A stretch of 64,000 bases of DNA from Gadus chalcogrammus (Eukaryota > Chordata > Actinopteri > Gadiformes > Gadidae), in contig NC_079427.1 in assembly GCF_026213295.1 (NCBI RefSeq), forward strand, positions 1,049,758 to 1,113,757, written 5' to 3'. A program made the position numbers and the translations under genes. This document shows, piece by piece, positions 32,269-44,399 of the stretch (its first letter is position 1; the number at the start of each line of letters is the position of its first letter). The notes beneath the pieces are model-generated. The model was given only the letters and a program-made list of their open reading frames with translations. It was not told where the DNA came from and made no database searches.

Positions 32269-35021
32269 CTGGACCGCACACAGACAGACGGATGGACGGA
32301 CGGACGGACAGACAGACAGACAGACAGACCAGCAGAAAGACAGACAGACATAATTAAAGGCTGTGGTAGGAGACTTCCTACACCATTCCTCTCCGAGCCC
32401 TGTGGGATACCCATTGTGGATTGTAGTGTCGTCGAGAGTTCTACCTGCTGTGGTTCTAGGTGTGGTTCTGACTGGTGAGGTTCTACCTGGTATGATTCTA
32501 AGTGTTGTTCTACCTGCTGTGGTTCTAGGTGTGGTTTTGACTGGTGAGGTTCTAACTGGTATTGTTCTAAATGTTGTTCTACCTGCTGTGGTTCTAGGTG
32601 TGGTTTTGACTGGTGAGGTTCTACCTGGTATGGTTCTAAGTGTTGTTCTAGGTGTGGTTCTAGGTGTGGTTCTACCTGCTGTGGTTCTATCTGATGTGGT
32701 TCCACCTGCTGTGGTTCTATATGGTCTGATTCTAGATGTGGTTCTACCTGGTGTGGTTCTAGGTGTGTTTCTACCTGGTGTTGTTCTAGCTATGGTTATA
32801 CCTGGTGTGGTTCTAGCTGTGGTTCTGGGTGTGGTTCTAGCTGTGGTTCTACCTGCGGTGGTTCTAGGTGTGGTTCTACCTGGTGTGGTTCTACCTGGTG
32901 TTATTCTACTCGCTGTGATTCTAGCAATGGTTATACCTGGTGTGGTTCTAGCTGTGGTTCTAGCTGTGGTTCTAGCTGCTGTGGTTCTACCTGGTATGGT
33001 TCTAGGTGTGGTTCTAGGTATAGTTCTACCTGTTGTAGTTCTAGGTGTGGTTCTACTTGCTGTGGTTCAAGGTTTGGTTCTAGCTGCTGTAGTTCTATCT
33101 TCTGTGGTTCTAGGTTCTACCTGGTGTGGTTCTAGTTTCTACCTGATGTGGTTCTACCTGATGTGGTTCTAGTTTCTACCTGGTGTGGTCCTAGGTTCTA
33201 CCTGCTGTTGTTCTAGGTTCTACCTTCTGTGGTTCTACCTGGTGTGGCTCTGGGTTCTTCCTGCTGCTGTTCTAGGTTCTACTTTGTGTGGTTCTAGGGT
33301 CAACCCATTGTGGTTCTAGGTTATACCGGCTGTGGTCCTAGGCACTACCTGCTGTGGTTCTAGGTGTGGTTTTGACTGGTGAGGTTCTACCTGGTATGGT
33401 TCTAAGTGTTGTTCTAGGTGTGGTTCTAGGTGTGGTTCTACCTGCTGTGGTTCTATCTGATGTGGTTCCACCTGCTGTGGTTCTATATGGTCTGATTCTA
33501 GATGTGGTTCTACCTGGTGTGGTTCTAGGTGTGTTTCTACCTGGTGTTGTTCTAGCTATGGTTATACCTGGTGTGGTTCTAGCTGTGGTTCTGGGTGTGG
33601 TTCTAGCTGTGGTTCTACCTGCGGTGGTTCTAGGTGTGGTTCTACCTGGTGTGGTTCTACCTGGTGTTATTCTACTCGCTGTGATTCTAGCAATGGTTAT
33701 ACCTGGTGTGGTTCTAGCTGTGGTTCTAGCTGTGGTTCTAGCTGCTGTGGTTCTACCTGGTATGGTTCTAGGTGTGGTTCTAGGTATAGTTCTACCTGTT
33801 GTAGTTCTAGGTGTGGTTCTACTTGCTGTGGTTCAAGGTTTGGTTCTAGCTGCTGTAGTTCTATCTTCTGTGGTTCTAGGTTCTACCTGGTGTGGTTCTA
33901 GTTTCTACCTGATGTGGTTCTAGGTTCTACCTGATGTGGTTCTACCTGATGTGGTTCTAGTTTCTACCTGGTGTGGTCCTAGGTTCTACCTGCTGTTGTT
34001 CTAGGTTCTACCTTCTGTGGTTCTACCTGGTGTGATTCTGGGTTTTTCCTGCTGTTGTTCTAGGTTCTACTTTGTGTGGTTCTAGGGTCTACCCATTGTG
34101 GTTCTAGGTTATACCGGCTGTGGTCCTAGGCACTACCTGCTGTGGTTCTAGCAGGGAGAACCTGCTCGAACCACTGCAGGTAGTGGTTCAACCTAGAACC
34201 ACTACCTAGTGTGGTTCTAGGTTCTACCTGGTGTGGTACATGCGCGCCACGCTGGGGGGCACGGTGACGGTGATGTGCGTGGGGTTCAGCAACCCATGGA
34301 CGGTGGGCTGCACCACGGCCCGGGGGTCCACAATAATCTTGTGGTTGCTCCATGTCACGGTGTCGGGGGGCTCGTGGTACAGGTGGTCCAGGATGTTGAC
34401 CCCCTCCACTTCCTGCCAGCGCACGGTGGGGCGGGTCTCGGAGGAGGGGGCGGACGGGGTCCCGGAGATGGAGGTGGGGAAGACGTGGTTCTGGAACACA
34501 TAGCTGCGGCCCGGCCCGTGTTTCAGCTCCAGCTGCGGCAGCAGCTCCGTCCAGCTGGGAGACACAAGGAGCCGAGACGTTAGAACCCTCCTGAGAGAAC
34601 CCCGAACCCGCCAGGGAGGAGAGTGCATGTGGAGGCTGTTAAGTATGTGTGTGTGCGATCATGTGAGTGTGTGTGTGCATGTGAGTGTTTGTGTGCATGT
34701 GAGTGTGCGTGCATGCATATGAGTGCGTGTGCGTGCGAGCGTGAGTGCGTGTGCGTGTGAGCGTGAATGCGTGTGCGTGCGAGCGTGTGTGCGTGAGCAT
34801 GCGTGTATGTCTGCCCCACCTGTCCACGGCCTGGGGCAGGATGAGCTCGTCCATGTCGTGCAGGCCCAGGTAGTGGCTGCGGTACATGTTGCGGTATACG
34901 CAGTCGTTGAGTGCGGCCACCTGGCCGTAGTAGTGCAGCTGCCCCGCGCCGAGATCTGGCCGCCAGCTTCGAGACACGTTCAGCCGGCCGGCCAGGGGCC
35001 ACACGATCACCTCCAGGAACC
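32115..35021 (-). CDS. Glycosyltransferase family 92 protein, 3' part of gene
   Basis: Three exons, 35021-34820, 34554-34228 and 32268-32115, join in phase (2 and 2) to about 228 residues ending in TGA. The first carries HYYGQVAALNDCVYRNMYRS followed by HYLGLHDMDELILP, the GT92 signature with the DxD-like DMD metal site. The second holds SYVFQNHVFPTSIS and the HKIIVDPRAVVQPTVHG block; the last ends with RDRLVRVVDEVLERTGLL. GT92 enzymes (the UPF0392 group, which includes nematode GALT-1) add sugars, often galactose, in the Golgi. The 5' exons, including any signal anchor, are not seen between 35.6 kb and the gap, so the gene is partial here. Confidence 0.85.
32440..34225. repeat. GGTTCTACCTGGTGT minisatellite with 0.78-kb internal duplication
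   Basis: Fills the last GT92 intron. Units of about 15-17 bp reproduce the exon end and donor (CCACACCAG|GTAGAACC on the minus strand). The block from about 32585 to 33360 is repeated nearly verbatim from about 33350 to 34150. Confidence 0.95.
34228..34554 (-). CDS. GT92 gene, penultimate exon
   Basis: Encodes 109 residues from WTELLPQLELKHGPGRSYVF to NPTHITVTVPPSVARMYHT. The donor GTAGAACC is reproduced throughout the adjacent array. Confidence 0.9.
34820..35021 (-). CDS. GT92 gene, catalytic exon with DMD motif
   Basis: Encodes FLEVIVWPLAGRLNVSRSW, HYYGQVAALNDCVYRNMYRS, HYLGLHDMDELILPQAVDR. Acceptor TGTCCCCCAG, donor GTGGGG. Entry is in phase 1, so an upstream exon must exist. Confidence 0.9.
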
Positions 35022-35039
35022 CTGGGGGACACACTGTCG

Positions 35040-35585
35040 TCAGAGGCTGCCTGAAGCCACCAGGGGCATCCTGGAGCCACCAGGGGCAGCCTGGAGCCAC
35101 CAGGGGCCGCCTGGAGCCACCTGGGGCTGCCTGGAGCCACCTGGGGCCGCCTGGAGCCACCAGAGGCAGCCTGGAGCCACCAGGGGCCGCCTGGAGCCAC
35201 CTGGGGCCGCCTGGAGCCACCAGGGGCAGCCTGGAGCCACCAGGGGCAGCCTGGAGCCACCTGGGGCCGCCTGGAGCCACCTGGGGCCGCCTGGAGCCAC
35301 CAGGGGCAGCCTGGAGCCACCAAGGGCCGCCTGGAGCCACCAGGGGCCGCCTGGAGCCACCAGGGGCCGCCTGGAGCCACCAGGGGCCTGGAGCCACCAG
35401 GGGCCTGAAGCCAACAGGGGCAGCCTGGAGCCACCTGGGGCCGCCTGGAGCCACCAGGGGCCGCCTGGAGCCACCAGGGGCCTGGAGCCACCAGGGGTCG
35501 CCTGGAGGCACCTGGGGCCGCCTGGAGCCACCAGGGGCCGCCTGGAGCCACCAGGGGCCGCCTGGAGCCACCAGGGACCTTGAGC
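35040..35585. repeat. 20-bp minisatellite (GGAGCCACCAGGGGCCGCCT)
   Basis: About 26 units on the 5' side of the GT92 catalytic exon. All six frames are largely open (collagen-like PGGSRRP on the minus strand) because of unit composition; not taken as coding. Confidence 0.95.
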
Positions 35586-35659
35586 CACAGCTGACAGCTG
35601 ATTCACTGATTGGCCCCGCTGATGGCTGCCTCGGTTCTCATATGATCGCTATTTTGTCT

Positions 35660-35902
35660 TTTGTTTGTTTCAACATGGTGCGCAAAATATTAATTGCGGC
35701 TGTTGCAGGGTATCAACAATGTGTGAGAGCATGCGCATTACGCAACAGGGACGGTCGCAGAGTGGAACTGCCAAACTCAGGGGCCAGGCTTGCCAAACTC
35801 CACTATAAAAACAGAGTGGAGGAAAAACTCACCACTGGCAATGCAAGGGAGGCATGGCAGGGCCTTAACACCATGATGGGCAGAGCCCAGAAACGGCCCT
35901 GA
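35660..35902 (+). pseudogene. LINE reverse-transcriptase fragment
   Basis: The frame contains LHYKNRVEEKLTTGNAREAW and QGLNTMMGRAQK, a spacer commonly found upstream of the reverse transcriptase domain in fish non-LTR elements. Truncated at both ends. Confidence 0.55.
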
Positions 35903-35964
35903 CCCAATACACTGACCACTGCTCCACACCTACTACAGCAGGTTGGACGTGCCACACCCCCAGA

Positions 35965-36165
35965 ATGACTGGACCCCCACCAGCGGCACTTGCACTTTTT
36001 GTCCTCACTATGTTTGGATCAACTTACAAGTGCGAATCCCCATTCTCATACATGAATGCCTCACTGCCGAGCACCTGCACCCAGGCCCGCTGCTCCCTAT
36101 ACGCAGAGTGCGCAGAGTGCGTAGGGCACCAAGTACCTGAGGGGGCACCAAAAATTAAGGTTTGA
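35965..36165 (+). pseudogene. hAT transposase C-terminal fragment
   Basis: ALFVLTMFGSTYKCESPFSY then MNASL matches the hAT dimerisation motif (FGSTYxCExxFSxMN). Only this end survives, followed by non-coding sequence to about 36370. Confidence 0.65.
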
Positions 36166-36922
36166 AAAAAAAAAAAAATACATTATTGAATTTAAAAAAT
36201 ATGTAAATTAGTTATGAAGAGGCCCACCGTTGTTTGTTCTTAATTGTATATCCTATCACTCAATTTTGGCAAATTAGATGTTTTTACCTAATATATAAAA
36301 AGGGGCTCCCCCCCCCCCCCCCGCTCGCATAGGGCACCGAAACGGCCAGCAGCGGCCCTGCCTGCACCACTGTATGCATATTGCCATGGGGTCATATACT
36401 CCCGATTTCACTGCTCTTGCTAAATCAAACAAATGCCATTTCTCTCATTAGATGGCACATTTGACCGAGTGGGTCACTGCATGCCAGTTAACACTAACAG
36501 TCAGCCTATGTTTATTAAATAAGGATTCTTTTTGAAAAGACTGTTGCACTTAAAGTAATTTATTACTATGTATTTTGACAAGCTGTGGCACTCTTGAGTA
36601 AACCTATAACTATGTAATTTGATAAGCTGTTGCAGAGTTAACCTATTGTATTTTCCTGAACTGATACGATTGTTAAACACTAACAGGCAGTCTATGACGT
36701 TAATCAAATAGGGATTGTTTTTGATAAGCTGGTGGTTTCTATTTGATAAAATAAAGAAAATACATGCACTCCTATGTCGTTATAGTGTTTTACAGTATTT
36801 GTAGCTATTTATGTGATGCTCATAAATTTTAGGCATTTTTTTTCTGGCCCCTCATTCTGGATAATTTCCACAAACATGGCCCCCATGTAAAACTAATTGA
36901 ATAGCCCTGCTGTAGACTATGC
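36166..36922. other. AT-rich repeat-derived spacer
   Basis: Likely 3' part of a hAT-type element, with a C run at 36309-36322 and a repeated motif around aagctgt at 36530-36730. No gene seen. Confidence 0.4.
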
Positions 36923-36926
36923 TTAA

Positions 36927-38310
36927 AGGCCCACTATGCAACTTTTTTAGCCAAAATTACATTAAGTATGCAGGTTGAGAGTTATGTTGATGGTTCTGCA
37001 TTCATTTCTGGGTCGATTGGTGGGTGTGTCATTTTCCCATGTGGCCTCTACAGTGAAAAAGCGCATATGCAACTTGATGTGTTCGGACCGAGCGCTTCCG
37101 GATGTGACGCGGCGGAAGTATCCTCGAAAATTTAGTCAGATTGTAGTTTCGAAAATGCTTTACGACACAGACACCCAAACATGGCACCGGCTAGATATAA
37201 ACAGCCAGTTGCGAGGCAATTTGGCTTGATTTACCTTAATATAACAGGCCAGGAGTCATTGCGATGGTTCCATTATACATTTTTGTTCGTTGTTTCAACT
37301 CCCCCTTGCGCATCTTGGCGGAGAAAATGAATATGTTTCTGCCGGCGACCCGCCGCCCACTCTCGCGGGAGTCTCGGGTCTCGCGAAGTAACGAATTGCT
37401 TTGCGGCACAGACCCCCAAACACGGAACCGGCTCGATATAAACACAAGTAGCTAAGGGATTGTTACATTCATCATAGATCAGCCGACTAAAAAGAGACAG
37501 AGAAACCCAATGTCGGAGGAACAGAAGAAGAGAAAGGGGAGACTGACCGACAGAGAGGCCAGACACGAGTAAACGTTGGGCAAGCTTTTCAGGAATAGCG
37601 TGAACTGAAAGAAAAAGAAGACTTCAAATCAGACTCCGATTTGGCCGTGTTGCTTTTGAAATTGAAAGTACCCTTGGGTGAACTTTGTCCTCGTGGTATT
37701 CTTGATGTTGATAGTCTCTGTACAAATGTGTTTGCTCAACCATTTTGTTGTGAGCCCTGTAAAAATTGTTTTCTCGACCGTTTTGTTGTGAGCCCTGTAT
37801 GTTTCTAGCTTGCTTGGTTGCAGCCATATAAACACCTTTGTTTCCATTGGTGTTTTGCTGTTCGTCTGTCTCGTCCCCCAGATACAGACTGAATCCCCGA
37901 ATCCAGGTTCTTGTTTATTTAGATTATTATGTTGGCCAACACTCTCACACTGATTGTTCTGTTCAACCTAAGATAAAACAATTATAATCTAGGATATAAA
38001 TTCTCCCCGTCAACTATAAAAAGGATGGCTTTATGTTTATTGCAATACAAATACACCATTTTAAAAATGTATAACCTTGCCTACACTTTATGAACATTTA
38101 CTTCGGACATGGCTCCACGCATTCGCCGGCTTCTTTGAAAACAAATGCACATGGCTCGCGTAGAAGTGCATGGGGAAGGGTCGTCAACGAGTTGTTACGA
38201 CAGTGTAGTAAAATATCTACTACGAAGCTGTAGGGGGCGCTGTGTAGAGAAATGTGCGTGGCAAAACCAAGAAAACAGCGAAGAAATTCCCGAAGTTGCA
38301 TAGTGGGCCT
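36927..38310. mobile_element. TTAA-flanked non-autonomous DNA transposon, 1384 bp
   Basis: Ends AGGCCCACTATGCAACTT and inverse, each flanked by TTAA (36923-36926 and 38311-38314). The interior has two diverged copies of one segment (gacacagacacccaaacatgg near 37163 and cacagacccccaaacacgg near 37407). No transposase frame. Confidence 0.75.
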
Positions 38311-38730
38311 TTAAAGTCTGTTGAAACCATAAGCAGCAGCACAACACATTTATTCCAACATCAGTGTTTCCCCTACCATTGTTCAGGCCTGGCGGCCCGC
38401 CAGGCCAACGAGCGCCCCCGCCAGGCCAACAACCGGCCAAAAAAATGAAAAAGAGAAAAAACAATTTTTTTTTTTTTTTTATTATTTTTTTTTTATTATT
38501 ATTATTAGCCATAATATCATAACCATCCAAGCTCACCACCAGCTATCTCAATATGTATTGGTGCTTTATGCTCCTGTACATGAAATTAGTTTACATTAAA
38601 TCAACTTTGTTTTTATAAAAACACTGTTCAGTGTTTCCCACACATTGACGAGACTATAGCCATGACAAAAAAATATTTTGACCATTGATTTTTTCCTTAT
38701 TGCACAGACGAAGTTTGAAGACATACAACC
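38311..38730. other. Repeat-derived sequence before the gap
   Basis: Two copies of a cagtgtttccc motif (38362 and 38631), a short inverted cggcccgccaggcc element and T runs. No gene seen. Confidence 0.4.
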
Positions 38731-38791
38731 CCCCCCCCCCGTCAACAATCGCTCTCCCCCCCCCCCCCCCCCCCCGGTCAACAATTGCTCC

Positions 38792-38840
<49 letters not shown>

Positions 38841-38842
38841 CG

Positions 38843-38893
<51 letters not shown>
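38731..38893. repeat. Poly-C stretch ending at the gap
   Basis: Almost pure C with a few interruptions, abutting the N run. The absence of any such run at the homologous place in copy 1 suggests low-quality sequence. Confidence 0.85.
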
Positions 38894-38993
38894 NNNNNNN
38901 NNNNNNNNNNNNNNNNNNNNNNNNNNNNNNNNNNNNNNNNNNNNNNNNNNNNNNNNNNNNNNNNNNNNNNNNNNNNNNNNNNNNNNNNNNNNN
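38894..38993. other. Assembly gap, exactly 100 N
   Basis: 100 undetermined bases, a usual default length for gaps of unknown size. Sequence homologous to position about 1981 starts immediately to the right. Confidence 0.99.
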
Positions 38994-39339
38994 GCAGAGA
39001 GGAGAGGAGGAGAAAGGAGGAGAGGAGAGGAGAGGAGGAGGAAAGGGGAGGAGGAGAGGAGAGGAGGATAAAGGAGGAGAGGAGAGAAGGGGAGAGGAGA
39101 GAAGGGAGAGAGAGAGAGAAGAGAGAATAGATAACGAGAACACAAACTACGTCTAACCAACACAATGGACGGCCAGCCGATCGAACAGCTGTAACCTGAT
39201 TGGTTGGAGGGTTAGGTCCGCCCACTGGATGCCACATCAGTTCTGTTCGGTTGAAGGGGTCACACTCCACGAGGAGGAACCGACTCCTGGTCACAGAACG
39301 CTTCCAGAAACATTGCCGAGTCACCCCAGCTGAGGTGAC

Positions 39340-39848
39340 TCGGGGTAACCGGGGTAACTCGGGGTAACCTCGGGGTAACTCTGGCTAACTCGGGGGTGAC
39401 TCTGGGTAACTCGGGGTAACCTCGGGTTTACTCGGGGTAACCTGGGGGTAACTCGGGGTAACCTCGGGGTAACTCTGGGTAACTCGGGGGTGACTCTGGG
39501 TAACTCGGGGTAACCTCGGGGTAACTCGGGGTAACCTCGGGGTAACTCGGGGTAACCTGGGGGTAACTGGGGGTAACTCTGGGTAACTCGGGGGTGACTC
39601 TGGGTAACTCGGGGTAACCTCGGGGTAACTCGGGGTAACCTCGGGTAACTCGGGGTAACCTGGGGGTAACTCGGGGTAACCTGGGGGTAACTGGGGGTGA
39701 CTCGGGGTAAACTTGGGGTGACTCGGGGAACCTCGTGGTAACTCGGGGTAACCTGGGGGTGACTCTGGGTAACTCGGGGTAACCTGGGGGTGACTCTGGG
39801 TAACTCGGGGTAACCTGGGGGTAACTCGGGGTAACCTGGGGGTGACAC
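39340..39848. repeat. Minisatellite (GGGGTAACTC units), copy 2
   Basis: Equivalent of 2328-2848, slightly shorter. Confidence 0.95.
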
Positions 39849-39967
39849 GTGCTGATTTTGCAGGCTGACATTTTAACTATTTTTCCATCTAAGTAAACAG
39901 CCCAGAGCTTCCCTTTAAAAGACCAGAATGCATGCTGGGAGGTTGTGTACGAAACAGGAAGTCTCAC

Positions 39968-40028
39968 CTCTCCGGTCATCGTCTTCAGGCGATCGTTCTG
40001 AGACAAGGACTCCGGGCCTGATGGGACC

Positions 40029-40062
<34 letters not shown>

Positions 40063-41054
40063 CCACACATTGTGTGTGCATAAACTTCTTATGTGCACAT
40101 CATCAGTGATAATATCGCCAATAGGAATTATTGCAATCTTCAGTCTGTAACATATTATACAATATATAATGCGTTCCATTAATACAAATTACTAGAAACA
40201 AACAACAAATAGGATTGTCAATAAAGAGATGAAGACTCGGAGAGGAGGGGAGGGCGGTGGAGGTTGTCATGGTTACCTGGCAGTCCTCAGGAACCCTGCA
40301 GAGATGCTGGACTTCTCAAGCATGCGGCTGTCTGTTGAAAATCACACGGCACACACACACACACACCTCAAACCTTAGACTAGGTGACCTCAGACAAAGT
40401 GACCTTAGACTAAGTGACCTTCGGCCTCATTATTATCACATTATTACCTGCTCAGCCCACCTGGCACAACACTGACTCTATCACATGAAGGCACTGTCCC
40501 CCCTATTCATCTTTACCTCCGTTCAGTAACCTCTACAGGCCCGTTCTTTAATGAACTATGCTACACTTGATCATTAAAGATGGATAGATGTTGATTAGTT
40601 GATCAATGCATGCAGACACAATCAATGAACTACACTTTTTCAGTTGCCAACGGAAATATAAATCAACAAAGAAAAAGATGCGGGCATAATGAAAGGAAAT
40701 CGCCTTGCTTTACTGAACACTTTTAACGACACGAAACAACATGGAAGGTGAAATACCAACATTCTCTATGGACAAACACAGATGACTCCATGTAGTTAGT
40801 AGTTACACTCAGAGGCCAACCTAGTACAGTAGGACTTCATACATGTATCATATACATACATCTTTATTTATTGTGTGCGTTCATATCGCTACATCCTGTG
40901 AGTGTACTCTACATATATCATAACATCTGTACTTACAGTGCCGGATCAGGTCGCTGAACGCTTCGTGCTGCCTCTGGTCCCGTCGCTTCAGCTGGCGGAT
41001 CACGTCCACCTTCCACCTTCCACCCGAAGGAGGCTTCACGGCCACGCAGCTCAT
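39968..41054 (-). CDS. atg16l2: atg16l2, exons 1-3 only (copy 2)
   Basis: Exons 41054-40937, 40331-40277 and 40028-39968 have the same lengths (118, 55, 61) and reading as copy 1. The remaining exons would lie in or beyond the gap. Intact as far as it goes. Confidence 0.75.
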
Positions 41055-41983
41055 AATCACCGGTTCTGAACGTTCAAACAGCTCATAATAATCCAGATAT
41101 AACTTATATTGTTCACTTTGTCTCCTGTCAGTTTCTTTTCCTCGCAACTTGTTGTTTTTCACTCAGCCAATCACCACCAACTTTGATTCGTCTTCCTGAT
41201 TTGACCACACCTACATATTTCCGTGTGTGGTGGGAGTGCGTCTGTTGTGTGTGGTGGTACTGCACCCTCAAAATGATCAACACAATTTCTTCAACTGTTA
41301 GACCTCTTTTAAACTAGTCCTACTGTAGTACAACTAGTTTAAACTAGTTAACAAGTCCTACTGCAGTACAACTAGTTTAAACTAGGGAACAAGTCCTACT
41401 GCAGTACAACTAGTTTAAAGTAATTAACAAGTCTTACTTTAAATCAAAATAGATTAAAGTAGTTAACTAGTCCTTCTACAAATCAAATCCTTTCATTAAT
41501 GGTGAGGAAATGAGATTGGTGACATCATAACCCTGTTAGCCAATGAGGACAGGAGACCGAGTCATTCGAACGCTGCTTTTATTCACGACTCTGAGGGCAA
41601 AGCTGAAACTTTAAAACTTTAATACTGACTGACTTTCGAGGCGTGTCCAGAGCTGACCGCACAGCACATCCCATAATAGGACGTGTTGCTATGGAAACTA
41701 CTGAAAACCTGTTTTCCATTTCTCCCAAAAGTATAAAAATGATCCATAACATTGGAAAATTCAGATATTTGCACAAAACTCTAATTAAATACTTAAATAT
41801 AAAACCTTTATACAAAACATTTACATGAAGACGAGGAACGTTGACATCTCCCATGATGCTTTGCTGCGAGCAAGGGAAGTCAACATATCCCATGATGCTT
41901 TGCTGCGAGCAAGGGGAGTCAACATCTCCCATGATGCTTTGCTGCGAGCAAGGGGAGTCAACATCTCCCATGATGCTTTGCTG

Positions 41984-42247
41984 CTAATGCGACCCAGGGT
42001 TGTCCACGACTCCCATGATGCTTTGCTGCTCCACTTTGCCACGGGTCATGTTCAGCAGAAGGTCAGAGTATCTCTCCAGCAGCTCCATCGTCCTATCGTC
42101 AGCCTCCGGTCGCGGAGGGGCGGAGTCAGGGCTGCACTTCCTGTCAGACGCGCAGACGGCGCCAAGGTCGTTGTGGGCGGAGACCAGCGCCTCCTCGAGG
42201 ACCGTCGCCATGGCGACACGCCGCTCGGACGCACACACGCCGTCCAC
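41984..42247 (-). CDS. wdr62: wdr62 copy 2, last coding exon
   Basis: Same length as copy 1, with a few substitutions such as VCASDRK for VCLSDRK and SAPP for SDPP. The stop inside the 39-bp repeat is conserved. Confidence 0.8.
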   Translation of the reverse strand: MDGVCASERRVAMATVLEEALVSAHNDLGAVCASDRKCSPDSAPPRPEADDRTMELLERYSDLLLNMTRGKVEQQSIMGVVDNPGSH

Positions 42248-42710
42248 CTGCAGAGAGAGAGGACATTACGTCACACCTGGCCCCGCCCCGCCCTGTGGCC
42301 CCGCCCCCACCCTGTGGCCCCACCCCCTGAACCCGTACCGACCTGCCGCTGCAGGTTCAGCGCCCGCTGCACCGCCTGCCGCAACTCCTGAGCAGCCTGC
42401 TGACAGAGCTCCAGGCTGGGGGGCTCAAGGGTCGGGGGCTCCAGGCTGGGAGGCTCCAGGCTGAGAGGTTCCAGGCTGGGGGGAGGCTCCAGACTGGGAG
42501 GCTCCAGGCTGATGGGCTCCAGGCTGGGGGGAGTTTCCAGGCTGGGGGGAGGCTCCAGGCTGAGGGGCTCCGGGCTGAAGGGCTCCAGGCTGAGGGGCTC
42601 CAGGCCTGCAGAGAGGAGGACAATTCTCACAACGCAGCAGCCAGGAGCATCAGGCACCCCAGCCTCTAGAGGAGGAGGAGGAGGAGGAGGAGGAGGAGGA
42701 GGAGTCATAC

Positions 42711-43071
42711 CTTCAGCTGGAGCGCAGAGGACCTCCTGTAGGCTGGCACCCCCCTGGGGGAGGAGGACTGGGCCGGGGAGGGGTCAGCTGATGCCGCCGC
42801 CCCCTGACCTCCTGAGACGCTGCTCTGAGCCTCGCTGTCGGTCAGGACAGCCCGTTGGCGCGGCAACGCCGCGGCTACAAGACACGGGGTCCTCTGGGGG
42901 GAGGGGCCGGGAGCGGGGGGGTCGCGTACAGAGGAGGGGAGGGGAGTCTGCAGCTCCTCCTCCACGGGGGAGGAGGGGGCAGGGGGGCGGGGGAGGCGGA
43001 CGGATGAGGGCCGGCGCCCTCACTGGGCCCCTCGCTGGGCAGACTGGTGGACAGGGTCCTGTCTGGGAGCT
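42711..43071 (-). pseudogene. wdr62: wdr62 copy 2 exon 30, two single-base losses
   Basis: 361 bases against 363 in copy 1: one C lost in the run at about 42750 and one G lost near 43013. Both shift the frame. Confidence 0.75.
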
Positions 43072-43223
43072 CTGCTGGGAACCAAGACATGAGGAGCACG
43101 TTACACTCTGACGCCAACCACCAGGCTCACAGGGGGGGTCATCCAACCCCATACCAGCCCCAGCGCACCTCGAACCAACCCCGTGGTCAGACACCGACAC
43201 GCTGCGCTCTAGTCACCGCTGCA

Positions 43224-43390
43224 CCACCTTCAGACCCCACCTTCAGACATCACCTTCAGACCCCACCTTCAGACATCACCTTCAGACCCCACCTTCAGAC
43301 CCCACCTTCAGACCCCACCTTCAGACCCCACCTTCAGACCCCACCTTCAGACATCGCACCACCTTCAGACACCACCTTCAGACACCACTC
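43224..43390. repeat. Minisatellite (CCACCTTCAGACCC), copy 2
   Basis: Different order of variant units from copy 1, as expected for alleles of a minisatellite. Confidence 0.9.
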
Positions 43391-44399
43391 CTTTTGGGTC
43401 CACTAGCCACACCCCCAGTGCCCTCTAGCCACACCCCCAGTGCCCTCTAGGCCCGCCCCTGGGGTGCGGTCGCCCACACACCTCCCAGCCCTCCTCGGCA
43501 GTAGATGACCGCCAGGGTTTTGCGTCGCCGTAGCGACCGGTTGGGGAGCAGGGGCTGATGGGGCAGCAGGCCGGTCCGTCTTCGCCTGGAGTCCGGGAGG
43601 GCCCTCAACACCCTCACTAGAGTGACAGGCTGTCGGGCCAATCCCAGAGCTGCTTGAGTGAGCGCCAGATTAGGGGGTGTGGTCATAGTCCCGCCCACAC
43701 GTGGAGGTCGACCTATGACGTCATTGGCCGGGATCGGAGTTCTTCAAATCGGACGATGATGTCATGATCCCCCCCCCCCCCCTCCCCTCCCCCCCTCAAA
43801 ACAAGCTATTGTTGCGGACAGTGACAGGTGCGTATGAAGCTGGACTGTCATGGTAGAACCGAGTTAAATGCCCTTTCAGAGTAAACCACTACGTGTTACC
43901 AAAGGTAGGGGGTAGCAAGGGGCGGGACACGAGACAGGATGTGACCCGCTCAACAGGATGTAGTACCTCTCGTACCAGAGGCTTTGGCCCAACGCTTTGT
44001 AAAGAAAACGTTTGGTCTGCTGAACAAGAGAGGTGGAAGTACGGATTAAAAACAATGGGGCCGCATTACATATTAAACTAAGAGTAGTGCCAGTACGATT
44101 ACAGTACAGTGCTACAGTGTTACCCTCTGAAGTACTACTGTAGACCTGGTAATACTCTCTAAAGTACTGGGAGTACTACTCTCATTCGCTTATCCAAGGG
44201 GTTGGATAAGCGGTCGTCTTTCCAAGTCCCTCTGCGCGCAATAGGACAGCGCTACAATCAATCATGTAGCAGGCACGGCACAGCCTTCACAAGGGGCCGT
44301 GGTAACTCAGTCGTCCTTATGGTAAACCCGCCCACCGACTATCCACGATGTGATTGGCCGGACCCGAGACATCGAGGCTAAATCTCTAAAGTACTACAG

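Noticed and set aside
32363..33923. Plus-strand hydrophobic VVLGVVLPAVVL proteins
   Set aside because: Translation of the GGTTCTACC array in the GT92 intron; no start context, composition purely repetitive.
34580..35606. 300-residue collagen-like frames on both strands
   Set aside because: A 20-bp minisatellite stays open in all frames; only the GT92 exon at 34820-35021 is coding.
38750..38893. Poly-proline frames near the gap
   Set aside because: Homopolymer C next to N; sequence quality doubtful.
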